Shown here piece after piece: positions 23,561 through 33,481 of a stretch of 64,000 bases of DNA (positions are counted from its first letter, which is position 1; each line of letters begins with the position of its first letter). The stretch spans positions 2,454,289 to 2,518,288 of the forward strand of contig JAKZZE010000002.1 in the NCBI GenBank assembly GCA_024220505.1, in the 5' to 3' direction. The notes beneath the pieces were generated by a model. It saw only the letters and a program-made list of their open reading frames with translations, ran no database searches and was not told where the DNA came from. The position numbers and the translations under genes are program-made. Source of the stretch: Rhizopus arrhizus (taxonomy: Eukaryota > Mucoromycota > Mucoromycetes > Mucorales > Rhizopodaceae).

Positions 23561-24811
23561 ATGTCTCGTCGTCTCGCTACCCCAATCAATGTTCCCAGTA
23601 ATGCCCCTAAAAGGGCAAGAATATCTTCAAGCATTACTGGATCATCATCCACCGTTCTCCCGTCCTCTTCTCCTGCCCCCACTGCTGTTGCGTCTTTTGA
23701 CAGCTTTGAGCCTTCTCGCCTTCAAGGCCCAGTTGGCTCTTCTGCAAATGGCCCAACCCTTGAGGCCATCTTTGCTCAGATGCAGCAGCAGGAGCAGATT
23801 CAACGCCGACAGGAGGAGAATCAACGTCGGCAGGAGCTGAAGATTGAGCAGCTAACTCAATTGCTGCAACAACAACAACAAGGGCAGCAACAGCAGCAGC
23901 AGCAGCCTCCACAGCAGCCTCCACAGCAGCAACCTTCTGAGGTCAAAGAGAAGAGGGCCTTGACCAGTGTAATTTGAATTTAAAAGCTAAATTAGCATGT
24001 GCAAAATAATAACTAAATTTTTGTTTTACCCTTTTTGAAATATAGGCTTTCATATTGAAGTACTACAGAGAGCATCTGGTCCCTCAGGGTATCACCTTTG
24101 ACCTGAAGGAGGTCTTGCGCTACAAGCAAAACGCAAAGGTCAGAGATTTGCTTGTAGCAGCTGCCAAGAAGGAGCCATTTTCTGCTGGCATTACTGTTTC
24201 TGACTTGCGCAGCATGGTCAGAAACAAATTCAACTACATGGTGAGAGAAAGTAAGGGGCTGACGGCTACGTCAGAAGAATCAACGCGTCGTAGTCGTGTG
24301 CATGCAGTAAGTAATTAATATTGAAAAATTGAAATATATAGTGTTTCAAGTACTTACATTACTTCTTTACATTAGAAGCTCGCCATGAGGCGAAATGCTT
24401 ACAATGCAGCCCCAGAGGAATTTGAAGCTCGTTTTCCTTTTGGAAAAAAGCTTCTGATAGCCGATTGGACCTCAGAGGAAGAAGATGGCCCTGAGGATGA
24501 ACATGGTCCTGTGTTTGTGGTAAAAAGACCACTCTTTCGAAGTAAAGCAGTAAGTAGTATTTTTGTTATAGTATTTATTTTCTAATATACCTTTAATTAA
24601 TCTACAGGTGGACGAATTCCATGCTTCTCTTCAAAAAGCATGGAGAGACTCCTTGTCGAAAAAAGGCACCATCAATAGAACAAGAAGGGTGGTGGACTAC
24701 TTCGACAAGGAGTTCCCCACAAACCTTGACCATGAGGATTATCCCTCTTGGGCCTTTTCTTCTCCTGGCCTTGGCTTTTCCTCTTCTGCTGCTGCTAATC
24801 CTATGCAGTAA
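23561..24811 (+). CDS. CACTA-3 accessory protein, 4 exons, 348 aa
   Basis: Exons are 23561-23968, 24046-24306, 24376-24549 and 24608-24811. The three introns are phase 0 (GTAATT or GTAAGT donors, TAG or CAG acceptors) and the joined frame is open to TAA. The start ATG follows AAAAA and begins MSRRLATPINVPSNAPKRAR, the same start as in CACTA-6. Residues 1-90 are Ser/Pro-rich with a basic KRAR patch. Residues 85-130 are a Gln-rich coiled-coil and polyglutamine tract (CAG/CAA repeats, 23768-23935). Exon 2 has FDLKEVLRYKQNAKVRDLL and LRSMVRNKFNYM, exon 3 an acidic WTSEEEDGPEDE, and exon 4 ends in a Ser-rich tail. I do not recognise a named domain. The gene faces the transposase gene tail to tail, with about 190 bp between stops. 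A role as a DNA-binding or regulatory partner of the transposase is inference from position, composition and conservation in three elements. Confidence 0.85.
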
Positions 24812-25002
24812 GCGTTTACTTTCTCTTTTCTCTTTCCCCCTCCTTTTTTTTTTTTTTTTTTTTTTTGCTGCCTCTTTTGTTGTCTCTGCAAATTGAATAA
24901 AAATTTCAAAAAAAAAATAACAATAATAGTCTATTGAATGATTCTTTAGTAAAATAAATAATAATAATAATAAAAGAATGTTTGAATAATTTAGCATAGT
25001 TG

Positions 25003-27837
25003 TTACATATAAATTCTTCTTGGCAGAGCGAGAGTAAGAAGATGGTTATCAACATATGGACATATAGCAACAGGGTTGAAAATCCTGTAAATTGGAAGTA
25101 TATTGTTGCTTGTAACTGGATCAAATTGATTCTTCCACACTTGGATGCCAGTACCATCAAAGGTGGGGAAATGTTGGGTCGCATGGCTGTACCAATTGAC
25201 GAATGCAAAATAATGAGTGGTATTGTTGAAGGAATGTGAAAAAAAATATGATATTTGGCCAATTCGTAGTTGGTTATTTACAATGGCTTGAATGTATGAT
25301 GATGATGAATGATTGTCTGATTGTTGGTAACGTTGTCCAAGCAAGTTAATTTTCTTAAATGATTGTATCATTGTACTAATTGTATTCATAATAGGTGTTT
25401 CATAGGTATCCATATAATAATTTTGTAGGGCTTCATAGTGTTGAGGGCATAAGATTTGTTGTTTGTTGTTAATTTTTGAAGGAAGGGATTTTGGTGGCAG
25501 AGGCTCACTACCAGTAATTGTCAGGTTAAATAGACTTGGTCCGTCTATGAACTGAGCGTAATCAAATGGCGTTAGACCACTCTCGTCATTCGTAACTTCG
25601 CCTATTTCCCTTATAAAGTTGAGTAGTAGGAGCATGTCTTCGTTGTTGGTATTAATGAGTGTTGGTAATGAATGTATAAGATCTTGTGTATGTATTGTTT
25701 GTGTAAGCATAGTGACATAAGTAGTTTCGAAGCCTGTCTTGTAATTGATATTTATCTTTTTGACATCACCATTCAAGCGTTCAAAACCATAGAGCCAAAA
25801 GGCATAAGAGGGACCAAAGTCCAAAAAGCATTCTTTCAAATGCATGTGCATATGCATATTTGGTGTTATACTTGTTTTTCCATAAAGTTGAGCACAAGTC
25901 TTGCCAAAGGTCTTAAATAATGAATGTGCTGCGTGTATTTCTTCAATTGTGATCAAAGGACCAGTCACCAATCTCACTGCTTCTACATATCGCATCCAAT
26001 TGATGAAATGTTCACCGACTAGTCTTTGTTTCAACAGAAAAGGTGAAAGCACAACACACCACGTTCTCCATTCATCGGATTTCATATTGCTAAAAGTACT
26101 TTCAATCTTGCCTTTTTTTCGTTTTTGTTTTTTTTTTTTTTTTATACAAAAAATTAGTGTTCAGACTTATCACAGAATTAATTCTTTTATATTTGTTGCA
26201 TACCTTTGGAGATTCTGCAGTACTGTGATGGAATAGCAATTGAAGCTGATTCATCAGCCATGGCTTTGAAATCAGCCGTAGAAAGAAGCCCGTGATCTAC
26301 CCAAACTTCAACCATTCGTTTTGGCGTACCTAGAAATAAATTGTGCATAGGATCAACTGTTGTCAACCTTACAACATCAAAGTATTCTAGTCGGTGAAGT
26401 TCACTCCATTTACTTCCTGTGTCCGTCTGCAGGGTTCTTTGTTGTGTAATGTGAGTGGCATTCAGCCAAGCATATGCTTCTTGGCGCTGCTGGGTATTGT
26501 TTCGCAGAATCCAATGCTCATCGTCAAAGTCTGAAAAATCTGGCTTCGTTGAATTTGCACCAGTACTGATTCGCGAAAACACAGTGGAACACTTGTTGCA
26601 GGCTTTGTGCGCGGATTGACCCATGAATCCAGCTACCTTACGAGCTGCTGGTATATCACAGTTAACGGACATCAAAGCAACACGTACCATCTCACCGTTT
26701 CTGTTCTGGTACGTTGGCATCATCATACCTCCGTACAAGGTATTCAGCTCTGCAATCATTGGTCGCAAGAAATTTTGGAGCTGGTCATCCGTGGGCTCGC
26801 CAGGCCCAGGAATCATACCAACCAGGATGATGTTGGAAACCTTCATCCTGGAACCCCTTGGAAGGTTGTTGATAGTGAGATATACACCACCGCAAGAGTA
26901 ATGCATACCATCACTAGGTTGAAACCAATCAACGTTCAATGACACCATTAATGATCGTCTTTTATTCACAAATGGCTCCCCAGCTGAGTCGACCATCTCA
27001 TTCCAGACTCTACCATCATAAATGTCATACAACACACCTTCCTCCACATATCGACCTCTCCACTGTTCAATTTCTGTTTCAAAGTTCGGACGGACAAAGA
27101 ACTTCTTCAACGTTTCGACAATTGAGTTGTACGGGAACTCAAGGACGGGCTTCAGGCTGCTGCCAACAAAAAGTGAATTACCACATGGGCGCTCTTGTCT
27201 GTGGGGGTTGTTTGCAAACCTGACAAAAGGGCATAGTCGGGTATGCAAACTTCCCGTGTCATAAACACTTCTACAAAGAGAACAGACAAGGAAACGGGAG
27301 ACACCACTACTGGCAGAGGAATAATTGACCATGGCACGAGCAGTGGAGATCTTTGTAGGAATCTCCATGCCATGGCCAAGGGCACGAACAAAGAAAGAAA
27401 GAAAAGCCAACAGTTCTTCACCGGCTTCAACAGAAAGGTGCTTTGCTTGAAAAAGCACAAGGTAAAGGACCAGGAGATACTCCAGTTGTTGGTCGTTGGT
27501 CATTTCTTCTTCCATGTCGACATCCATGTCAGCATCAAGGTCGAATTCTAAATTTGTTTAATAAAAAAAAAAGGGTGTGTTTATAAATATACCTTCAAAC
27601 GTGCTTCTTTCGGTAGAACTGGTGGGTTGCTCGAAGATATTTTCTAATCTTCTTTGCCTCAAAACTATTTTAATTGCACTTTAGTCTTCTGCATTTCTTT
27701 AAAAAAAATGTACCTTCTCCAACTTTGTCAATACGCTTATGAATATTAGCGGTTCTCTTGGCAATCATTCTGAATCCTTCAGGACAGTTGCTGCATTTGG
27801 TGCATTGGCATTTAACTTTGTTGTTAGTGGCGTTCAT
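25003..27837 (-). CDS. CACTA-3 Tnp2-type transposase, 4 exons, 882 aa
   Basis: Exons (minus strand) are 27837-27714, 27664-27593, 27547-26204 and 26111-25003, together 2,649 bases without a stop before the end. Donors are GTACAT, GTATAT and GTATGC; acceptors are TAG, TAG and AAAG. Exon 1 encodes a Cys cluster (CQCTKCSNCPEGF) like the N-terminal finger of Tnp2 proteins. The RNase H-like core shows the probable triad: Asp in NCDIPAARK (near 26652), Asp in VDPMHNLFLG (near 26350) and Glu in YGFERLNGD (near 25780). A Cys pair in HKACNKC follows the first Asp, as usual in the family, and exon 4 has HLKECFLDFGPSYAFW. The last splice joins GRISK-like RISKG to IESTFSNMKSDEW, which fits the family and supports the junction. 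The protein would cut and join CACTG ends and should act on the non-autonomous copies as well. The CACTA-6 copy is a decayed homologue. Confidence 0.9.
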
Positions 27838-28108
27838 TTCAAAAAAAAAAATAATATTCAGGATTTAGTAGAGGAATAAGATAGAAAAAAATGCGTGATC
27901 AAAAAAAACTAAAGCAAATATACTAAATTTGGATGTCGGTTCCTAAACAGTAACAGTTTTACGTGTACTAAAGAAATGTTTTTTTTTCCCTTGTTTTGTT
28001 TCAGAGAACATATTTAACATTGAGGATACAAAAGATATAAAAGAAAACTCAACAATGGTTAAAATGTAAGTTTGTAACAACAAAAATAACAACCAAGTCT
28101 AATGTCAG

Positions 28109-28141
<33 letters not shown>

Positions 28142-29176
28142 GGAATTCCTAATGGGTCACATTCGGATGACGAACATGAACCTCATGAGTAAAGTTGTTC
28201 TTTCCAACACGATAAAACTATAAGAATATCAAACTTATATTGTTGCTTGTTGTTGAAAAGTTTTTTTGATAAAGAAAGTTGGCAATGTTAACATCTCTAA
28301 TGGCTAATGGCTAATGGCAAATTACACCCATGTGCAAACATAAAGTAAGTAATGAACTAGTATAAGCTTAAAAACATATAATCTTTTTATTGTATGTCAT
28401 AAAAAAATAATAAAGCAATCTATTTACTTGAAAAACAAAAAAACTGTTCATGTATCTATTAATTATAATTGCCTTGTAACAAGATGTTAACAAAGCTTCT
28501 TTTTTTTTTTTATTCTTTTTAGAATATACACGTATTTTTTTGTTATAATGTAAAAGCATTTGTATTTTTATAAAACATGTTTACTGTTAGGTTATTGTTT
28601 TCATTTGAATAAGGAACCTTTTATTGCTATGCTCTTTTTTTTTTTTTTTTTTTTTACTAGGTCTTTTTTTTTAACTTTGTCTTTTTTTTTTTACTTTTAA
28701 TTTTCCAGCTTCTTTTTTTTCCCAAACGCAACTATTTTGTTAAGTTCTGTTACACGCTTCAAATGAACTAAGCTAAAGATCACAGACTGCCTTCCTAATA
28801 TGTATTCTTTTGATCAAAATAATCACAATGTGTTTTTGTTTTCCGCATTTTGCCCTCAAAAATAAAAAAAAGAAAATATCGGTCTTTCAACGATAGAGAA
28901 GAACAGGCTTTCCAAAAAGAGACTATTTGAAAAAAAAAGACACTTTTTTAAAACATGAATAACTCTATGAATACTTACACCACAAAGCAAATAATAAAAT
29001 TATTAAATTTCTTTATTTTTTTCGCACCTAAATCTTTTTTCAAAATTCAAAAAGGTGCAATACAGAGCATTTTAATTTTTTTCGTTTAATCAAAGTTATT
29101 TAAATCGTTGAAATTTTGATGTTAGAAATGACTGCCAATGACTGATAACGCTGAAAATCACCAATTATTTGCAGTG
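27838..29176. other. CACTA-3 right subterminal region
   Basis: No gene. This is the 5' side of the transposase gene, so it should hold its promoter. It contains T-runs, a palindrome at 28137-28154, short TAATGGC direct repeats (28296-28319) and a block closely repeated in CACTA-2, -4, -5 and -6. The terminal ATTATTTGCAGTG ends it. Confidence 0.7.
28137..28154. promoter_or_regulatory. Perfect 18-bp palindrome beside T-run in CACTA-3
   Basis: CATTAGGAATTCCTAATG is its own reverse complement. It follows a long T-run (28112-28135) and lies about 300 bp upstream of the transposase start. The same arrangement recurs in every CACTA copy here, with the GGAATTCC core kept in four of five. An operator or helper-protein site is possible; the evidence is conservation and symmetry only. 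Confidence 0.6.
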
Positions 29177-29231
29177 TGCCACACAAATCGAGCTTATTAT
29201 CTCACATTTCCGGGTACTGTCAAAACGAAGT

Positions 29232-29314
29232 GGAGGGATGGCCGAGTTGGTCTAAGGCGACACGTTAAGGTCGTGTTCTCTTCGGAGGCGTGGGTTCGAA
29301 TCCCACTCCCTTCA
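29232..29314 (+). tRNA. tRNA-Leu (anticodon AAG)
   Basis: Folds as a class II tRNA. The acceptor is GGAGGGA with TCCCTTC (one G-T pair), the D stem is GCC/GGC, and the anticodon stem ACACG/CGTGT encloses TTAAGGT with anticodon AAG. A long variable arm (CTC TTCG GAG) and T arm GTGGG TTCGAAT CCCAC follow, with discriminator A. Internal box B is GGTTCGAATCC. A pol III terminator of six T follows at 29315-29320. No intron. This is the only host gene I can support in the window, 55 bp beyond the right end of CACTA-3. Confidence 0.96.
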
Positions 29315-29320
29315 TTTTTT
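29315..29320 (+). terminator. Pol III terminator of tRNA-Leu
   Basis: A run of six T directly after the discriminator base of the tRNA gene. Confidence 0.85.
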
Positions 29321-29399
29321 CTTTATGTTGTGACGAAAATAGAAATTTTTTCAATCAAACTGTACCACTTGACGAAGAAAGTTCGGACCTGAACTAAGT

Positions 29400-31625
29400 T
29401 CATGTCCTCAATATTTTTGATAAACTCAATGAAATTGAATAACTCAACTAAATTCACAATTCAAAGGAAAACACAAAAATCTAAAAACATCACAAAATCA
29501 AGAAAACCAAAAACATATAAATATCAACAATTTATCAAGAATTATTATTATTATTATTATCTTACCTTATCCAAATAAATCTCGTTTGAAACAAGATACT
29601 TCTTTTATTTTATAAATAGGAAGAACTAATAATCCCTTGAATCATATACTTCATTGTAATCTCTTTTTTATTTTATCTTTTATCTTTCATCTGTTTATTT
29701 TACTTTTATTCAATTCAGACTGATCTACTTAACAAGATCTGGTGGTCACTCTACTCAAGCGAACTTACAACTCAAATTATCTACTCTTTTTGGATATTAC
29801 TTTATCCAATACCTTATTCAATTACCAAAACTTTGTCTCAAAAACTTATATCAAACCTACTTAAACCCGAAAGCCTAACAATCTCACAATGTGGAAAATG
29901 TCGCATTTTTATTCTACTGTTGCGAGCCTCAATTCATTCTCCAATTCAGGCTCAGGTTGAAAGAAGACAAACAGTAAATATTTTTGTACCACCCCAGTTA
30001 GAAAATGAACTTCTGCGTAACAATCTATTTGAAAACGGAGTATCAACTCTTTTGCTTGAAAACCAAAAACAACACAAAATCATAAAAACCAAAAAACATA
30101 TAAATACCCTCATATCTTATCCCTATTTTTACTTCACTTCACTCCACTTCACTTCACTTTACTTTTCTTTATTTTATAAACCAATAAAACCATCAAGCGT
30201 TCAAAAGAAACCCTTTGGTCTGTGTTCTATTCAAAATACTGAAGTCCCTTGAAGCTAAATCAACTTCATTGTAAACCTATTCCTAAACCTCAAGAATTTA
30301 GCCTATTTTAACAAGTTTGATCTACTTAACAAGATCTGGTGGTCACTACCGACAATACTTATTTACTTACAAAAGTAAACCCGCAAACAAGCTATATACA
30401 TAAAAAGAAAAATTTACAAGGTCGAGTCGTTGCTACGGCAACCACTTCGTATCAAATAGATTGAGTACTGCGCGATCACTACGCCACTACTGCGGCTACT
30501 ATACAGAAACTATAAATATCTCGACATTTTCTTATATGAATAAAGATTATCTTTTTTATCTAGAATAACTATTTGTTTTATTCTTCTTTCTACTTGAAGT
30601 CTCCTGTCCATTTAGGCTACTTATCAAACCCCGACTTCAAGACATATTTTACTACTGAAAGAAGACAAACAGTAAATATTTTTTTTGTACTGTAGCACAA
30701 CGACCGTGGAAAATTCAATTGTTGGTGCCACGAATCTTGCCTAAATTCATACAATCATGCAAATTCATACAGCTTCCTGAATTGATACAACTCTGTGAAT
30801 TCATATAACTCTATGAATTCATACAAAATGAAACTTTTATCACACCATCACCAAAAACAACATATAATCAGAAAAACCAAAAAAAAATATAAATAGCCCA
30901 ATGTATCTTATTCTTTTTTTTAACTTCACTCTTGACTTACTTCACTCTTAACTTTTGTTTTACTTTACTTTTTGATTATTTGAATAAATATCATACAAAG
31001 TAAATCTCTTTTGTTTTTCTTTTATTTTACTTAACATCAAGAACAAGAAGTCCCTTGAAGTATATACACTTCATTGTAAATCCTTTTTATTTTATTTTAT
31101 CTTTATTTTACCTTTTTATTTTTACTTTACTTAAAACAGTCTGATCTACTTATAAGATCTGGTGGTCACTTTACTCAAGCAACTTATATTCAAATCATTA
31201 TTCTTTTTGAATCAAATCCTACCTAAACTTTTGATCTTATATCAAAACTCTCTTAAATCAAACCTATTTAACACTATAAAAACCCTATAAACTCCAATCT
31301 CACAGTACCGCGGCAGTTAGAAAACGAACTTCTGCGTAACAATCTATTTGAAAACGGAGTATCAACTCTTTTGCTTGAAAACGAAAAACACAAAATCATA
31401 AAATCCAAAAACATGTTGTGACGCAGTTGGTGTGACTTTTGCGGAAGAAGGGACTCAGTCGTAGGAGGGACCTCAGTCCTAGGAGGGACATCAGTCCTAG
31501 GAGGGACATCAGTCCCTGAAGATAAACAAAAAAAGTTCAAAAATAGAAAAACACAAAAAAATCACAACCCTATAAATATCCCTTTATCCTTTCACTTTTG
31601 AAAGATTTACTTACTTTTTGATATA
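29400..31625 (+). repeat. Cluster of related LTR-like fragments
   Basis: At least four promoter blocks with TATAAATA sit at about 29517, 30100, 30888 and 31571, each followed by AT-rich leader sequence. The phrase GATCTGGTGGTCACT occurs at about 29739, 30334 and 31158; TGGTGGTCAC could be a tRNA primer-binding site because it pairs with a CCA-ended tRNA. A 100-bp block built on GAACTTCTGCGTAACAATC is shared by 29995 and 31325. No coding sequence of a retroelement remains. Exact LTR borders and duplications could not be settled by eye. A further block with TATAAATATCTC and AATAAAG (30510-30550) looks like a different LTR. Confidence 0.55.
31450..31517 (+). repeat. 18-bp tandem repeat in an LTR-like fragment
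   Basis: About 3.7 copies of AGGAGGGACATCAGTCCT, each containing a short inverted pair (GGAC and GTCC). It lies between a shared LTR block and a TATAAATA box. Might be an enhancer-type repeat; nothing more can be said. Confidence 0.7.
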
Positions 31626-31680
31626 CAGTGGGTCAAAAAACTGCACCAACCTAACCTAATTTTTCGGAAATAAGAGCATA

Positions 31681-33325
31681 CAGTTGCCGTCAAAACTGGT
31701 CGCATGTTGTCATATTTTGCCTATACACGTTGCGGTCTACTTCATTTCTTAGTTTATAGCAATGTAGTATACACCATTCGAAAGAGCAAACTCTGGGTAG
31801 CTCAGTGGTAGTACAAGTATTGCAGTAGAGCCAGTGTATCGGTAATCACTGGCCCTCAAAGTCCGACGGTACATGCGACCAGTTTTGACGGCGTTTATAA
31901 GTAAACGTTTTGATACACTTTATTTAAAAAAATCAATACTTAGTCCAGCGACCTTTTGCTTTAATAACTGCAGCACATCTTTTCGGCATACTTTCGATGT
32001 ATTTCTGACATTCCTCTTTAGAAATGGCATACCAGGTCTGACCTATACGCTCCCATAGCTCGTGCATACTACTTGGTGGTGCCTCATAGCTATGAAATAG
32101 CTCTCTCTTTAAATGTGCCCACATATGCTCTATAGGATTTAGGTCTGGGGACTGAGGAGGTCATTCCAATACTTCGAATGGCTGCTGGTCAATTCATTCT
32201 TTCACTACCTTCGATGTATGCTTCGGATCATTATCCTGCTGAAACACTATTTAGGAAGAATCCAAGCCATAACTTTCCATTGTCTTCAGTAAGTCATCTT
32301 TTAAGACCTCAAGATAGGCCTCGCTATTCATATGATGACCTACGTCAACTATCCACCCAACACCTTCCCATGTAATGCAGCTCCAGACCATAATATTGCC
32401 ACCCCCATGCTTGACGGTTTGCTGTACATGTCGCGAGTTCAATTCCTCACTGGGTAGTTTCCATGTATAAGCCTTTCCGTCGGATGCAAAACGATTTATT
32501 TTGGTCTCATCTGAGAACATGACCCGTTTTCAGTCGTGCACAGTCCAATGCTGGTGCGATTTAGCCCATTGAAGGCGTTTCATGATGTTTTGGCTTCGTA
32601 GCAACAGTTTTTGAGGCTTGACAAATGCTATAAAGCCAGCTTTTTTAAGGACGCGGCGTACGGAACTGTCACTTACAGACATTCCAAATTCTTTTTTTAG
32701 AGCTTTTTGGATCTCTACAGCATTATTTTTTCTTCCCAAGGTGACTAATCTCCGGATGTAGCTTACCATGCGTTGACTAATTAGAGATGGACGACCACCT
32801 TCATCAACATTTCCACTCATCTTCAGAGATGAGCGGTACTTCTGAACAGTAGTACGACTAACACCAACTTGTTTTGCTATTTTGCTGTTTGACTTCTTGG
32901 ATCCTAGCAATGAGGAAATGCTATTTACTTTGTCAGTTGAAATTGCGCGCATGTCGAATCTGCAATGGTGCAATTTCTTAATGGGGTGTCGCAATGTAGC
33001 AAAAAAACACTTACATGTAAACAATATTATTATAATAGAAGAAAGAGAAGAAAAAAATATAAAAATTTACAATTAAGTCACATTTTTGTGACTATATTAT
33101 GTCCCTTATAAACGCCGTCAAAACTGGTCGCATGTACCGTCGGACTTTGAGGGCCAGTGATTACCGATACACTGGCTCTACTGCAATACTTGTACTACCA
33201 CTGAGCTACCCAGAGTTTGCTCTTTCGAATGGTGTATACTACATTGCTATAAACTAAGAAATGAAGTAGACCGCAACGTGTATAGGCAAAATATGAAAAC
33301 ATGCGACCAGTTTTGACGGCAACTG
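31681..33325 (-). mobile_element. Tc-1b: second copy of the Tc-1 element, 1,645 bp
   Basis: Near-identical to Tc-1a in length, ends and inverted repeats, and flanked by TA on both sides. It is inserted in the left inverted repeat of Tc-5. Its inverted repeats contain GGGTAGCTCAGTGGTAG at 31795-31811 and, inverted, at 33195-33211, which matches a tRNA box A. Confidence 0.94.
31933..32952 (-). pseudogene. Tc-1b transposase, broken
   Basis: Same protein as in Tc-1a, likely start at 32952. It shares the TAA (32251-32253) and TGA (32161-32163) stops of Tc-1a and adds a third, TGA at 32530-32532, where Tc-1a keeps Trp (DDWKRV). Catalytic residues SDETK, QDNDPKH and NPIEHMW are still readable. Confidence 0.9.
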
Positions 33326-33481
33326 TAGGTCTGTCAGTTTTACAGCAAACATTATGAAACTTGAACCAAACAAAGTTAATACTATCATGATTTATTGACA
33401 AAAATTTCAAAGTCGGTAGCTGAGTATACACTTAAAGCGCGCCCAGAAAAAAGCGGAGGTCGGTTGGTGCAGTTTTTTGAC

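Larger units (their letters stand above)
21466..29176. mobile_element. CACTA-3: complete two-gene CACTA transposon, 7,711 bp, TSD TGC
   Basis: The left end CACTGCAAATAATTGGAGAT and the right end CACCAATTATTTGCAGTG are inverted over 16-17 bp. TGC flanks both sides (21463-21465, 29177-29179). Inside, in order, are 33-bp subterminal repeats, T-runs, a solo LTR (23151-23491), an accessory gene on the plus strand (23561-24811), a transposase gene on the minus strand (27837-25003, tail to tail with the first), and a palindrome with T-run. Ends CACTG, the 3-bp duplication and a Tnp2-type transposase together identify the CACTA (En/Spm) superfamily. It starts 5 bp after CACTA-2 ends. With both genes open it is the only potentially autonomous CACTA in the window. 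Confidence 0.93.

Noticed and set aside
30417..30510. GC-rich block that might be a second tRNA
   Set aside because: No box B and no acceptor pairing could be found. It is followed by a TATA box and AATAAAG, so an LTR fragment is more likely.
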